DNA of 64,000 bases from Breviolum minutum Mf 1.05b.01 (GCA_000507305.1 DF239573.1:121019-185018); one strand, 5' to 3'. Positions 1 through 10,401 are shown, counted from the first letter of the stretch. The notes: generated by a model not told the origin, from the letters alone. Translations and numbers: made by a program.

Positions 1-3000
1 GGAAGGCAAGATGTCTTCGTGAGTTTCCAGCATTTCATGGAGCAACTGCAGATCTATGAGCCGCCTGCTGGCAAGGTGCGGCACCTTGTTGGAAGATTTG
101 GAAGGTACTCTTTTGAATTCATCATTTAGCAATTTAGCACAAGAAAAAAGGTTGGAGCTAAAGCTTATGGAGTTTATGAATGAAATTAAGGGAACGTCGT
201 AGCAGATGAATAATAGCCCACTCATGAAGGCCGTTTTGTCTAGTGGGGAGTGGTTCTGGATTAGTTTGGCTTTATACGTGAAAGATTTGCCGTTTTTTAG
301 AAGGCCTTCGATGAAACAGGCAAAATAGCGAAATTAGTTGTGGTGAATTGCAATGTTTCTGGGTGGAAACACCTTTATTTTGAATAGTAAATTGGTGGTT
401 TGGGTTGGTGGTTAGGGATTCTAGGGGTACCCCCCAGTAACACTCCGTTTCACAATGAGAATCCCAGGAATCCAAAGCACCAATTAACAATTTTGCTGAT
501 CACTTTTAGGCTTAAAATATTGGCAAGGTGAAATCAAGTTCTTAAGGTTTCACAACTCTTTTTTGTAAACCCAACGACTGGGCCCCAAATATCCAAACCA
601 CCGGGCCCCAAACCACTAATTATCTCTGCCAAGGTCGGTCAGAAAAGGTTGACATTTTTTCCAGGCATAAGAAAGTCATCCCGGTTTGCTGGGCCCCATG
701 CGTTTGAGGTAGCTGTGAAATCCTTTGTTAAACAAAACCTGGAATTTCCCCACCCTGGCTTTACCCCACCCTGGAAACGGCTTTTCCCAATTCAAGTCAA
801 ATCAAAAGGTGTATTCGCCTTGTATTTAACGTATGGTATATATATATATATACATACTTAATATTATATGTATGTATTATATAGTATTATATTTCATCAA
901 CAATATACATATATATTTATATACATACTATTTATACATCACACCCCAAGTTCTACCCTATAATTAGCCCTTATATAGTTACCATTCCCATCCACAACAG
1001 TTCCGTTAACCAATGCTCCTCGATGGACCATCAGGTCCTTGGTCAATGGACGGTCCAAGAAACGCCGAGCCTCAAAACACCGAGTTGGAGGTTAGGTGAT
1101 TGGATGGTGCATGGCGGATCTTTTCAGGGCATAAATCTCTGGTGATTTTTTTTGGAATCAAGTTTTTGAAGGTCAAAACTGAATGATACAAATGTAAGTA
1201 TAGTAACTGGAGATCCAATAGAAATGATATTCTTTTTCACAATGGATGATATACTGATATATCTCTGGAAGCTAAGTTAGCCTTCTAGTTTTGGAGGGTT
1301 TTGTGATGTTAATGTTAAAGTGGAACATTTTTGGTAAACCCTGACTGCTTATGGGAGTTTTTTCACCACAGCCATCAAGTAAGAACACCGCCATTCTTTT
1401 GTCGCATGCAGGTTAGATCCTCACTTCTTTGTGTTGCCACGGGATGTCTTCACGCTGCTGTCGGTGGGGAAACCTTTTTGCAGATGTGCCACAAGTGGTA
1501 AGTGGTTGATCGGTTGCAACCCCGTGAAAATCCTTTGAGTTTCATGGGTGATCTAAGCTTTGCGAAGGAGAAAGGAAGGATTTCATCATGAAGACGATAC
1601 CTTTTAGATGAACGTTGGAAGATGTTCAGAACATGACTTGGAAACAAAACAGCCCCTGAAAAGAACATCTGAGCAATGAAAAAACCCTGGTTGTTAAGGA
1701 TCTAGGGCATGACATATCCATATTCCATATATCATTATAATGTATATATATATATGCATATTAAATCTTTCATAGCCATCTTATTTTATGTGTAAGTATA
1801 TAGAGATATCCCTGGCAGGCAACCATTTTTTGGATGATTACATAGTGATAAATCCCTACTTAAAAAAAGTGGTTCGACCACCAACCTATAAAAAATGGTG
1901 GTTGGACTTCCAGAGTATATCATATCCATATATCCATACCTAGCTCCTAAAACATCCATTTATAAATGGTTCTTTCAATTGGATGATTCCAAATCCTTAC
2001 ATGAAAAATGGTTGGAAATCACCATTTCCATCCGTTAAAAGCTGGCTAGCTTTAGGGTTCCAGGTATATCATGTATCCTCCCTGAAACTAACATAACACC
2101 AGAAAATGGATGCTTGGAAGACTAGATTCCTTTCCTTTTGGGTTTCGGCTTAGTTCCAGAGGGTTTCTGCTGTTAGTTTCAGGGAGGGTGAGGATTAAAA
2201 TTCAATAATTTTCATCCATTCACCCTGGTTATTTAGGTCATAGAAGATATTGTACTACCCAGTTATACACCCTGGAAGATCAATGGCTGGAACCTACAGC
2301 CATCACCCATTTAGAAAGGAAGATGATCTGAACCAAACCTCCAGGGAATTATATTCCATGTTAATCTTCCAGGATGAAATTAAGGATCCCGTCATGAAAC
2401 ACAACCAGTTTTTTCCCCCTAGGGATCCACGTTTTTTTTTTAAAAGGATTTTTTACCTCAAAAAAAACAACCATAAAAATCCAACCATTCATGTCCATAA
2501 ATATTCCATACATACCCATCCCATCCCATGGATCCCATAGATCAACCAACAGATGGTCCCAGGCTCCGGAGGTGATTTCGCGCTTGGCCGTCACGGGGCT
2601 TCACCAGGCGCGCGGGAAAGTAAGAAAGTTGAAGCATACATATGAATTTGTTGGTTGTTTTTTTTTGTATTTTTGTTTATTTGCTGTTTATTTGTTGTTT
2701 GTATTTGTTGTTTGTATTTGTTGTTCGTATTTGTATTTGTATTTGTATTTGTTGTTGTATTTGTATTTGTGGTTCGTATTTGTATTTGTATTTGTATCTG
2801 TATTTGCATTTGCATTTGTATTTGTATTTGCATTTGTATTTGTACTTGTATTTGTATTTGTTGTTGTTGTTGATGATGATGATGATGATGATGTGGTTGT
2901 GGTTGTGGTTGTGGTTGTGGTGATAGTGGTGCTGTGCTGTAAGTTTCGCTATTCCACAAACAGCACCAGTTGGTTTGGCTGGGTAGTTTGTACCATGAAA

Positions 3001-3647
3001 AACACACTGTTTTTTTTGACATCTCAAGTGGTGGGGGTTGCCGGATGGCAGCGCTATCAACATCCAAGATATTTCCAGGATTGAGAAGTTAACATAGCTG
3101 ACATAGCCTTGGTTTTTTGGGGGAGATGACATGCCATCCATTTGGACCTTGGTACAGTAATATCCTGTCATATCCTGGAATGTATTGATTTGGCAACTAC
3201 GATGTTGGTTCGGCTTTGAGCTACGTGTTTGTTTGGCAAGTAGCAAAGGGTTTTCTTTTGGCATTTCCTGGTGCTTCCATTCACAACGAGTTGCATCGCA
3301 CCCATATCGCACCCAGATCTTTGGCGACCTGTCATCCTTGGGAGCAGGTGGGGTTGAGAAGCAGTTGGGTGTGTCTCAAGATGTAGGGATTCCCGGGATT
3401 CCCGAAATAAGTTGGACATAGGTTCCCTAAAACCAAGATAGCCCTTTATAAACATAAGATATAAATAAGGCTTCCCCTCCAAAAGGACAGGTTTTTGTGA
3501 CTCCTCCCAGCTGCTTTTTTGGTGGATCAGATTCGAGAGGAAGATTTCGTGAAAGCCTGCGATTGGAAGGACCGCGAAGAGGTCAAGCTTCTAAATATAG
3601 GCGATGATGATCAATTCAGAGGGCATAGTACCTCATCCCCCATATAA
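1..3647 (+). CDS. 3' part of a multi-exon gene, product unknown (partial at left edge)
   Basis: I do not recognise the family. Five exon-like blocks lie on the plus strand: 1-104, 1412-1497, 2563-2619, about 3317-3347 and 3511-3647 (stop TAA at 3645-3647). Borders look canonical: donors GTACTC at 105, GTAAGT at 1498, GTAAGA at 2620 and GTGGGG at 3348; acceptors gcatgcag, tggtcccag, cgcacccag and ctcctcccag. Phases agree between the first and second blocks (AG + G gives Arg) and between the third, fourth and fifth. The second ends in phase 1 while the third reads best from phase 0, so one small exon of length 2 mod 3 is probably missing between them. Peptide fragments include FHMEQ-like acidic text, DPHFFVLPRDVF and a charged C-terminus (DQIREEDFVKACDWKDREE). 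Third positions favour G/C. The last exon sits exactly where the downstream tandem duplication begins. No domain can be named. Confidence 0.55.
840..960. repeat. AT-rich simple sequence
   Basis: Alternating TA/CATA tracts inside the first presumed intron of the left-edge gene. A similar short TA tract occurs near 1740-1760. No coding signal. Confidence 0.7.
2075..2195. mobile_element. Foldback element, family A (CTGAAACTAACA ends)
   Basis: The left end reads atcctccctgaaactaaca; the right end is its near-perfect inverse (tgttagtttcagggaggg, then tgaggat). Total length is about 120 bp. There is no ORF. It lies between the second and third exon blocks of the left-edge gene, so it is intronic. 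Related elements with the same ends occur near 22500, 32290, 32450, 36860, 36960, 45755, 47665 and 54755. Confidence 0.7.
2267..2375. mobile_element. Foldback element, family B (CCTGGAAGATTAACATGG ends)
   Basis: Starts acaccctggaagatcaatgg and ends ccatgttaatcttccagg. The interior holds a conserved block (aacctacagccatcacccat; gaaccaaacctccaggg) that recurs, inverted or direct, at 19663-19769, 62485-62589 and 62971-63076. It lies 75 bp downstream of the family A element in the same presumed intron. Confidence 0.65.
2650..2932. repeat. Compound microsatellite (TTTGTA)n-(GTT)n-(GAT)n-(GTGGTT)n
   Basis: A run of TTTGTA hexamers with point changes passes into GTT triplets, then eight GAT triplets, then GTGGTT hexamers. 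It keeps several frames open on both strands (poly-Val/Phe on plus, poly-Gln/His on minus). Those ORFs are artefacts of the repeat. It lies in the intron after the third exon block of the left-edge gene. Confidence 0.9.
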
Positions 3648-3819
3648 CCCACCACCCAAAAAACAGTTTTTTTTGGCCCTAGGTTTCTAAGCAAATCTTA
3701 GCATATATAGATAGACATTTCATTCTAGTCTTAGGTAAGGACTGGTGGTGCTTCGGTCGAGGATTTGTTGACGGCATGCCCTTTGGCCTTCAAAAAGCAT
3801 CTTTTTATTCAGCCAAGAA

Positions 3820-5610
3820 ATGCCCTCTGTTCCCCTCAAAAAAAAGCCAATTCCTTCAGGTTTTGGAGCAAGTATGGAAGCACAGAAGATTGATGAGACA
3901 CACACACACACACAAAGAAAATTCTCACTGAACTTGACCATTTCTGAAGTTCTTGCAGCCATGGAGGACATGGAGGACATGGAGGACTTCAAACTGAATC
4001 TGAAAACCTTGGAAGGTGGTGTGATCACCGTTCAAGTCACGCCAAGAAATACCATTGAAGATCTGAAGACGATGCTCTGTGAAAAGAAAGCTGAACATCC
4101 AAATGAGCTTAAAATCCTCACAGCGGAAGTCCTGGTTGGTGGAGCATTGGTACATAGTGATTCTCAGACACTCGAGGCTGCAGGGCTTTTGGATGCTGAA
4201 TTTGAAGGGACTGTTGTTTACTCCAGAAAGGACGTTGAAGCTGCAACAAAAAAGGCAATCTATGCAGAGGGCTTCGTCCAAGTGAACATCCCTGCCTCTC
4301 TGGTGAAAATATGCGCTTCAGCTTTCCATGATTGCCCTCAAATTGTCAGGGTGACAATCCCTGAGTCTGTTACGGCCATTGGGTGGAGGGCCTTTGCAGG
4401 GTGCAAATTCTTGGGAAGCATCATTATCCCCGAGTCTGTTATGGCCATTGGAGAAGCTGCCTTTGAAGGTTGCAGTTCTTTGGTAAGCATCACTCTCCCT
4501 AAGTCTGTTATGGCCATTGGAGAAGCTGCCTTTGAAGGTTGCATTTCCTTGGTAAGCATCACTCTCCCTGAGTCAGTTACGGCCATTGGGGACTGTGCCT
4601 TTGCAGGCTGCAGTTCTTTGGTAAGCATCTCCATCCCTAAGTCTGTTACGGCCATTGGGGACTTTGCCTTTGTTGAGTGCAGTTCTTTGGCAAGCATTAC
4701 TATCCCCAGGTCTGTGACGAGCATTGGAAGAGATGCCTTTAAAAGGTGCAGTTCTTTGGAAAGCATCGCCATCCCGCAGTCTGTGAAGGCCATTGGACAA
4801 GATGCCTTTGCAGGCTGCAGTTCTTTGGTAAGCATAGCTCTCCCTGAGTCTGTGACGGCCATTGGGGAAGGTGCCTTTTTAGGGTGCAGTTCTTTGGAAA
4901 GCATCACTCTCCCTGAGTCTGTGGCAGCCATTGAAATAAGTACATTTGAAGGGTGCAGTTCTTTGGTAAGCATCGCTCTCCCTGGGTTTGTGACGGCGAT
5001 TGGTCGCCGTGCCTTTGTACTGTGCAGCTCTTTGGAAAGCATCAGTCTCCCCGATTCTGTTACGGCCATTGGGTGGAGGGCCTTTGCAGGGTGCAGTTCT
5101 TTGGGAAGCATCATTATCCCCGAGTCTGTTATGGCCATTGGGGACTGTGCCTTTGCAGGCTGCAGTTCTTTGGTAAGCATCTCCATCCCTAAGTCTGTTA
5201 CGGCCATTGGGGACTTTGCCTTTGTTGAGTGCAGTTCTTTGGCAAGCATTACTATCCCCAGGTCTGTGACGAGCATTGGAAGAGATGCCTTTAAAAGGTG
5301 CAGTTCTTTGGAAAGCATCGCCATCCCGCAGTCTGTGAAGGCCATTGAGCACAGGGCCTTTGTAGACTGCAGTTCTTTGGAAAGCGTCACTATCCCTGTG
5401 TCTGTGACGGCTATTGGCACATGTGCCTTTGCAGGGTGTAGTTCTTTGGTAAGCATCACTATCCCCGTGTCTGTGACGACTATTGGGATGTTTGCCTTTG
5501 CACGGTGCAGTTCCTTGGAAAGCATCACTCTCCCTGAGTCTGTGACCATTGAAGATTCTACGTTTGCTGGGTGCAGGTCTGAGTTGATAGTAGAAAGGCG
5601 CTGTGTGTGA
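3820..5610 (+). CDS. Ubiquitin-like domain + BspA-type leucine-rich-repeat protein (copy 1)
   Basis: An uninterrupted ORF of 596 codons. Residues about 57-137 form a ubiquitin-like fold (TLEGGVITVQV, TIEDLKTML, LVGGALVHSDSQTL) without a C-terminal Gly-Gly, so it is probably an embedded scaffold domain rather than a conjugated modifier. Residues about 153-588 are some 19 repeats of 23 residues with the LRR_5/BspA pattern (SITIPESVTAIGEGAFEGC-like), ending in a short Arg/Cys tail. I see no signal peptide or membrane segment, so it is probably cytosolic. BspA-type LRRs generally bind proteins; the ligand is unknown. Start choice: the longest frame begins at 3820, but the leader is frame-shifted relative to copy 2 (8 versus 6 A after cccctc), so the conserved ATG at 3961 (MEDMEDMED) is the more likely start, giving 549 residues. 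An AG|GTAAGG donor near 3733 may mark a 5'UTR intron. Confidence 0.88.
   Translation: MPSVPLKKKPIPSGFGASMEAQKIDETHTHTQRKFSLNLTISEVLAAMEDMEDMEDFKLNLKTLEGGVITVQVTPRNTIEDLKTMLCEKKAEHPNELKILTAEVLVGGALVHSDSQTLEAAGLLDAEFEGTVVYSRKDVEAATKKAIYAEGFVQVNIPASLVKICASAFHDCPQIVRVTIPESVTAIGWRAFAGCKFLGSIIIPESVMAIGEAAFEGCSSLVSITLPKSVMAIGEAAFEGCISLVSITLPESVTAIGDCAFAGCSSLVSISIPKSVTAIGDFAFVECSSLASITIPRSVTSIGRDAFKRCSSLESIAIPQSVKAIGQDAFAGCSSLVSIALPESVTAIGEGAFLGCSSLESITLPESVAAIEISTFEGCSSLVSIALPGFVTAIGRRAFVLCSSLESISLPDSVTAIGWRAFAGCSSLGSIIIPESVMAIGDCAFAGCSSLVSISIPKSVTAIGDFAFVECSSLASITIPRSVTSIGRDAFKRCSSLESIAIPQSVKAIEHRAFVDCSSLESVTIPVSVTAIGTCAFAGCSSLVSITIPVSVTTIGMFAFARCSSLESITLPESVTIEDSTFAGCRSELIVERRCV
4581..5347 (+). 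repeat. Perfect 215-bp direct repeat inside LRR gene 1
   Basis: Bases 4581-4795 and 5133-5347 are identical by eye. The offset is 552 bp, exactly eight 69-bp (23-residue) repeat units. Sequence on either side diverges at once. This indicates a recent in-frame duplication or conversion within the LRR array. Confidence 0.85.
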
Positions 5611-6620
5611 TGCCGGAGATTAGGGCCTTCCTCATGACTCAGCATCGGACAAACAGTTTGGGAAACGTGGCGAAGCGCGACTTGCGGCGTGTGGTCTCAC
5701 TTTCTTTTGGAAGAGTCATTGTTTATGTGATTCAATGACCGTGGCCCAACGAACAATCCTCCAAAATCGGGTCACTGGGGGTCACGTTAACTGACCTTAT
5801 ATAACCTTTGATTTCTGGTAGCAAAAAAGCCTCATCTCCGAAAAAGGTCACCAAATGAATTGCCAGTGAACCTGATGTGAATGTCCCAAACTTATGCAAC
5901 ACGTCAACAAGCCACTGACAACGAATCTTTTGGTGGTTCGTAAGGTTTACTGGGATCAAAGTCACCTCCCTAAGGCTTTCCGAGTTTTTGGTTTAGTTTG
6001 GCAAAAGCCGAGTCACTGCATTGATTTGGGTCCCTGAATTGGGGTTGAAAATAACACCGCAAACGCAACCAGCAAGTTCCTCACCAATGATGTGAAACCC
6101 CTAGAAGATTCCAACAATCATTGGGTAGGTCCAGTGATTGCTTCTCAATTCTCGTAGTCTGTCAAGCAAGTGTCCCATGCAACCCATATGGGGGGAGGTA
6201 AGCAGGGGTTCATTGAGTCAAGTGCTATCTAATCTAGGATTTGAAGACTCTTTTCTTGGGCTGCATCCTGAACACTGTGTCAAATAATACAAGTTATGCT
6301 GCTTGGTGCTTACGAAGGTACTGTAGCTAAATAGTTGGAGGGGTGTCTTACAAATCGAGCTGCATCGAAAAGGCTAAAAGGTGCTTTGAGAAAGTCACTA
6401 ATTGGAGGATCAGGACCCAGGAAGGACTTGTAACTGGTTAATCACCTATGGCACCTATGGGGATCATAAGTCCCCTAAGGGATCGGGTTGTTTTTCGGGA
6501 CCCCTTTCCAAATGACCGAACTTTATGGCTTACAAACGGGGGGTACATGGGGGTACCAATTACTAACCACTTATTATCTGGGATGATCCTCCAAATTAGG
6601 AGCATCTTTGGACTCGCTTC
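5611..6620. other. 3' flank of LRR gene 1 and spacer to copy 2
   Basis: No coding signal on either strand. The first ~550 bp match the flank after gene 2 (8318-8840). Towards the end lies a decayed family D foldback (ccaattactaaccacttatt ... ctgggatgatcctcc) also present after gene 2. Confidence 0.6.
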
Positions 6621-6853
6621 TAGGTATAGGCGATGATGATCAATTCAAAGAGCATATATACTATTTCATCCCACCCCCCCAAAAAAACAGGTTTTTCTGG
6701 ATGCCTCCCATGTTTGGATCCTTTCAAAATAGGGAGCGATTTGGAGCTACCCCTCGGTTTCTAAGCAAATCTTAGCATATATAGATAGACAGACATTTCA
6801 TTCTAGTCTTAGGTAAGGATGGGTGGTTCTTCGGTCGAGGATTTGTTGACGGC

Positions 6854-8317
6854 ATGCCCTTTGGCGTTCAAAAAGCATCTTTTTATTCAGCAAAGAAATG
6901 CCCTCTGTTCCCCTCAAAAAAGCCACTTCCTTCAGTATTTGCACAGAAGATTGGTGAGACACACGCACACTTTCACAGAAGAAAAGTCTCACTGAACTTG
7001 ACGATTTCTGAAGTTCTTGAAGCCATGGAGGACATGGAGGACTTCGAACTGAAAGTGAACACCTTAGAAGGTGGTGTTCTCACCGTTCAAGTCACGCCAA
7101 CAACTACCATTCGAGAATTGAAGACAATGCTAGTCCAGACGCATGAAGATCCACATGAGCGTAAAATCCTCACAGCGGAAGTCCTGGTTGGTGGAGCATT
7201 GGTACATAGTGAGTCTCAGACACTCGCGGCTGCAGGGCTTTTGGATGCTGAATTTGAAGGGACTGTTGTTTACTCCAGAAAGGACGTTGAAGCTGCAACA
7301 CAAAGGGAGCTCAATCGAAAGGGCTTCGTCCAAGTGAGCATCCCTGCCTCTCTGGTGGAAATTTCCGCCGGAGCTTTCCAATATTGCCCCCATGTGGTCA
7401 GGGTGGTAATCCCTGAGTCTGTAACAGCCATTGGGGGGAGGGCCTTTGCAGGGTGCAGTTCTTTGGGAAGCATCATTATCCCCGAGTCTGTTGTGGCCAT
7501 TGGAGAAGCTGCCTTTGAAGGTTGCAGTTCTTTGGTAAGCATCTCTATCCCTGACTCTGTTAAAACCATTGATCACGGTGTCTTTGCAAGGTGCCTTTCT
7601 TTGGCAAGCATCTCTATCCCTAAGTCTGTTACGGCCATTGGGGACTATGCCTTTGTTGAGTGCAGTTCTTTGGCAAGCATCTCTATCCCCAGGTCTGTGA
7701 CGAGCATTGGAAGAGATGCCTTTAAAAGGTGCAGTTCTTTGGAAAGCATCACCATCCCGCAGTCTGTGAAGGCCATTGGACAACATGCCTTTGCAGGCTG
7801 CAGTTCTTTGGTAAGCATCACTCTCCCTGAGTCTGTGTCGGCGATTGGACAACATGCCTTTGCAGGCTGCAGTTCTTTGGTAAGCATCACTCTCCCTGAG
7901 TCTGTGTCGGCGATTGGGGAAGGTGCCTTTGAAGGTTGCAGTTCTTTGTTAAGCATAGCTCTCCCTGAGTCTGTGACGGCGATTGAGCTCAGGGCCTTTT
8001 CAGGGTGCAGTTCTTTGGAAAGCATGACTATCCCCGAGTCCGTGACAGTCATTGAAGCATTTGCCTTTGAAGGGTGCAAGGCTTTGGAAAGCATTACTAT
8101 CCCAGGGTCTGTGACAATCATAGGGATGGGTGCCTTTGAAAAGTGCAGTTCTTTGGGAAGCATCACTATCCCTGAGTCTGTTATGGCCATTGGGCACTCT
8201 GCCTTTGCAGGCTGCAGTTCTTTGGTAAGCATCACTCTCCCTGAGTCCGTGACCATTAAAGATTCTACCTTTGCCGGGTGCAGGTCTGAGTTGATGGTAG
8301 AAAGGCGCTGTGTGTGA
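6854..8317 (+). CDS. Ubiquitin-like domain + BspA-type leucine-rich-repeat protein (copy 2)
   Basis: An uninterrupted ORF of 487 codons, paralogous to the gene at 3820-5610. It has the same architecture: a ubiquitin-like domain at residues about 65-145 (TLEGGVLTVQV, TIRELKTML, LVGGALVHSESQTL), again without C-terminal Gly-Gly, then about 14 LRR_5/BspA repeats of 23 residues, ending in the same short Arg/Cys tail. The longest frame starts at 6854 with a Lys/Phe-rich leader that is out of frame in copy 1. The shared ATG at 7025 (MEDMEDFEL) is therefore the better supported start, giving 430 residues. Two neighbouring repeats (GQHAFAGCSSLVSITLPES) are nearly identical, so the array is still changing in length. 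The function is inferred to be protein binding; no partner is visible. Confidence 0.88.
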   Translation: MPFGVQKASFYSAKKCPLFPSKKPLPSVFAQKIGETHAHFHRRKVSLNLTISEVLEAMEDMEDFELKVNTLEGGVLTVQVTPTTTIRELKTMLVQTHEDPHERKILTAEVLVGGALVHSESQTLAAAGLLDAEFEGTVVYSRKDVEAATQRELNRKGFVQVSIPASLVEISAGAFQYCPHVVRVVIPESVTAIGGRAFAGCSSLGSIIIPESVVAIGEAAFEGCSSLVSISIPDSVKTIDHGVFARCLSLASISIPKSVTAIGDYAFVECSSLASISIPRSVTSIGRDAFKRCSSLESITIPQSVKAIGQHAFAGCSSLVSITLPESVSAIGQHAFAGCSSLVSITLPESVSAIGEGAFEGCSSLLSIALPESVTAIELRAFSGCSSLESMTIPESVTVIEAFAFEGCKALESITIPGSVTIIGMGAFEKCSSLGSITIPESVMAIGHSAFAGCSSLVSITLPESVTIKDSTFAGCRSELMVERRCV

Positions 8318-9240
8318 TGCCGGAGATTGGGGCCTTCCTCATGACTCAGCATCGGACAAACAGTTTGGGAAACGAGGCGAAACGAGACTTGCGGCGTGTG
8401 GTCTCACTGTCTTTTGGCAGAGTCATTGTTCATGTGATTCAATGACCGTGGCCCAACGAACAATCCTCGAAAATCTGGTCACTGGGGGTCACGTTAACTG
8501 ACCTTATATAACCTTTGATTTCTGGTAGCAAAAAAGCCTCATCTCCGAAAAAGGTCACCAAATGAATTGCCAGTGAACCTGATGTGAATGTCCCAAAAGT
8601 TATGCAACACGTCAACAAGCCGCTGACAACGAATCTTTTGGTGGTTCGTAAGGTTTACTGGGATCAAAGTCACCTCCCTAAGGCTTTCCGATTTTTTTGG
8701 TTTAGTTTAGCCAAAAACCGAGTCACTGCATTGATTTGGATCCCTGAATTGGGGTTGAAAAGAACACCGCAAACGCAACCAGCAAGTTCCTCACCAATGA
8801 TGTGAAGCCCCTACTAGTAGAATATTCCAAGAATCATTGGGTACTCGTACTGGATTGAGTCAAGTAAGTGCTATCTACAAATTTGAAGACGGTGTCAAAT
8901 CATACAAGTTATGCAGTGCAAAAAAAGCTGCCTGCTTGTTGCTTAGCAAGGTAACTAAGTAGCTGGAGGGGTGTCTTACAAATCGAGCTGTCACTACTCG
9001 GAGGATCAGGACCCCGGACTCGGATACGTGGTGGACATAGCCATGGTGACCGTTTTCGTCCCCTAAGGATCGGGTTGTTTTTCGGGACCCCTTTCCAAAT
9101 GACCATTTTTATGGCTTGGAAATGGAGGGTACCAATTACTAACCACTTATTCTCTGGGATGATCCTCCAAATTAGGAGCATCTCTGGACTCGCTGTCACT
9201 GACTCCAAAAGGTAGCGTGTGGAAGAGAACTTTTTCGTGA
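8318..9240. other. 3' flank of LRR gene 2
   Basis: Non-coding. It matches 5611-6600 with indels and ends in the remains of a family D foldback. Unit 2 similarity stops near 9200. Confidence 0.6.
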
Positions 9241-9360
9241 AATATGATGACATTCACACGAAACTATACGTAGCGTAGGTTAAGTTTATTAATGGATGGT
9301 CATGATCAGAACAGATCATAAAGATAGTATGAACAACAATCAAAAAAGTGAACTAAACTG

Positions 9361-9455
9361 GTTGGTGGTTTCAAATATTTTTTATTTTCACCCCTACCTG
9401 GGGAAGATTCCGAATCTGACTAATATTTTTCAAAGGGGTTGAAACCACCAACTAG
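9361..9455. mobile_element. Foldback element, family C (TTGGTGGTTTCAA ends)
   Basis: Begins gttggtggtttcaa and ends ttgaaaccaccaactag. The interior has acctggggaagat, the recurring family C core. It is one of about eleven copies in the window. Confidence 0.75.
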
Positions 9456-9710
9456 TAAAGTGTTGGTCAATTTCAAGATCCTCAACTAAGACCTTCAAAA
9501 GCTGCTGTGTCGATTTTTAAGGTCTAAGTTGTTGGATGCATGCCTATGGCATCGAACGACTTCCATTGTCCCTTGGTTTGTCGTTGGGTGGTTTGTCGTT
9601 GGGGAGACCTCCGGTGATACACCACCACCACCACCATGAGAATCGGTGAATTGCTGAGGCTGTTCGATAGAAACTTGCTGGAGGATTCGGTGCGAAAGTT
9701 TGGTCATAAT

Positions 9711-9795
9711 CTACCCTCCTGGGAACTAGTATATCACATCCCAAGGCACTTTTCCTTTTACCAAGGTGGGATATGTGAGTTCCCTGGAGGGTGAA
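9711..9795. mobile_element. Foldback element, family J (CCCTCC-GGAA-TAACATATCCC ends)
   Basis: Arms: taccctcctgggaactag...atatcacatccc and gggatatgtgagttccctggagggt. A second copy is at 38673-38767. A short open stretch begins at an ATG at 9636 (MRIGELLRLFDRNLLED) and runs into this element; it could be an exon end but has no clear acceptor. Confidence 0.6.
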
Positions 9796-10401
9796 TTTTG
9801 ATCCATCAACAAAAAGTGGTTTTACTGAAATACATATAACTCAATTATCATCCATGGATGTTAACTTTTGGGATGAATCCTATGTACCTATTTGAATCTA
9901 CCAACTACCATTTAGGCCACCCAGTAATCCTCCAAGTCACCGAAATTTCGAGGGAATTGGGGAGCCCTGGGAGCAAGAAAAAGGGATGTTCTGATGGTAG
10001 CATTTCTGAACGCCACCAAGTTTTTCATTGGATTTCCTTGTGGATTGTGTTAAACCTGGCGGTTTCCTTGTGGATTGTGGATTGTGGATTGTGTTATACC
10101 TATTAAATTTCTCTCGCTATATATAGGTAGCTAAAGAAGTAAAGTGGGGGTTGTGTTCATTCTCCATACATATTAGTCATACTGTTGATGGTTCAGAAAT
10201 CCGGCCATCAGCCCACCTGGGATGTCCAACCCTTTTAAACCACTGTTTGGATGTAAAAAACCCGTCGTAAATCATGGGATTTCAACTACCAACAAAAAAA
10301 TTGGTGAAATATCATTTCATTTGGCCAGATGTATGGTATATTTCCGTACATTTACCATAAAAATAAACCAGCTGTGTAGGTGAATATTACCAGTCCTACA
10401 G

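Larger units (their letters stand above)
3597..9200 (+). repeat. Tandem duplication of an LRR-gene unit (two copies)
   Basis: Unit 1 runs from about 3597 to 6620 and unit 2 from about 6625 to 9200. Both begin with taggcgatgatgatcaattc, followed by ctaagcaaatcttagcatat, the gene, a matching downstream flank (from tgccggagatt to cctcaccaatgatgtga) and a degenerate family D foldback. Divergence is mostly small indels and point changes; unit 2 is shorter mainly because its gene has five fewer LRR repeats. The left boundary falls in the last exon of the preceding gene. Confidence 0.9.

Noticed and set aside
2591..3312. Minus-strand ORFs with poly-Gln, poly-His or poly-Asn/Lys-Tyr
   Set aside because: Generated by the TTTGTA/GTT/GAT microsatellite; no codon bias outside it.
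4300..5600. CRISPR-like regular repeats
   Set aside because: The 69-bp periodicity is protein-coding LRR repeats with no spacer structure.
4338..5645. 435-codon minus-strand ORF antisense to LRR gene 1 (and shorter ones antisense to gene 2)
   Set aside because: Shadow of the 69-bp repeat: with a period divisible by three, a frame open once stays open. The plus strand has the domain homology.
9544..9744. Minus-strand ORF with a Trp/Gly run
   Set aside because: The run comes from a short CAC/ACC repeat and there is no other support.
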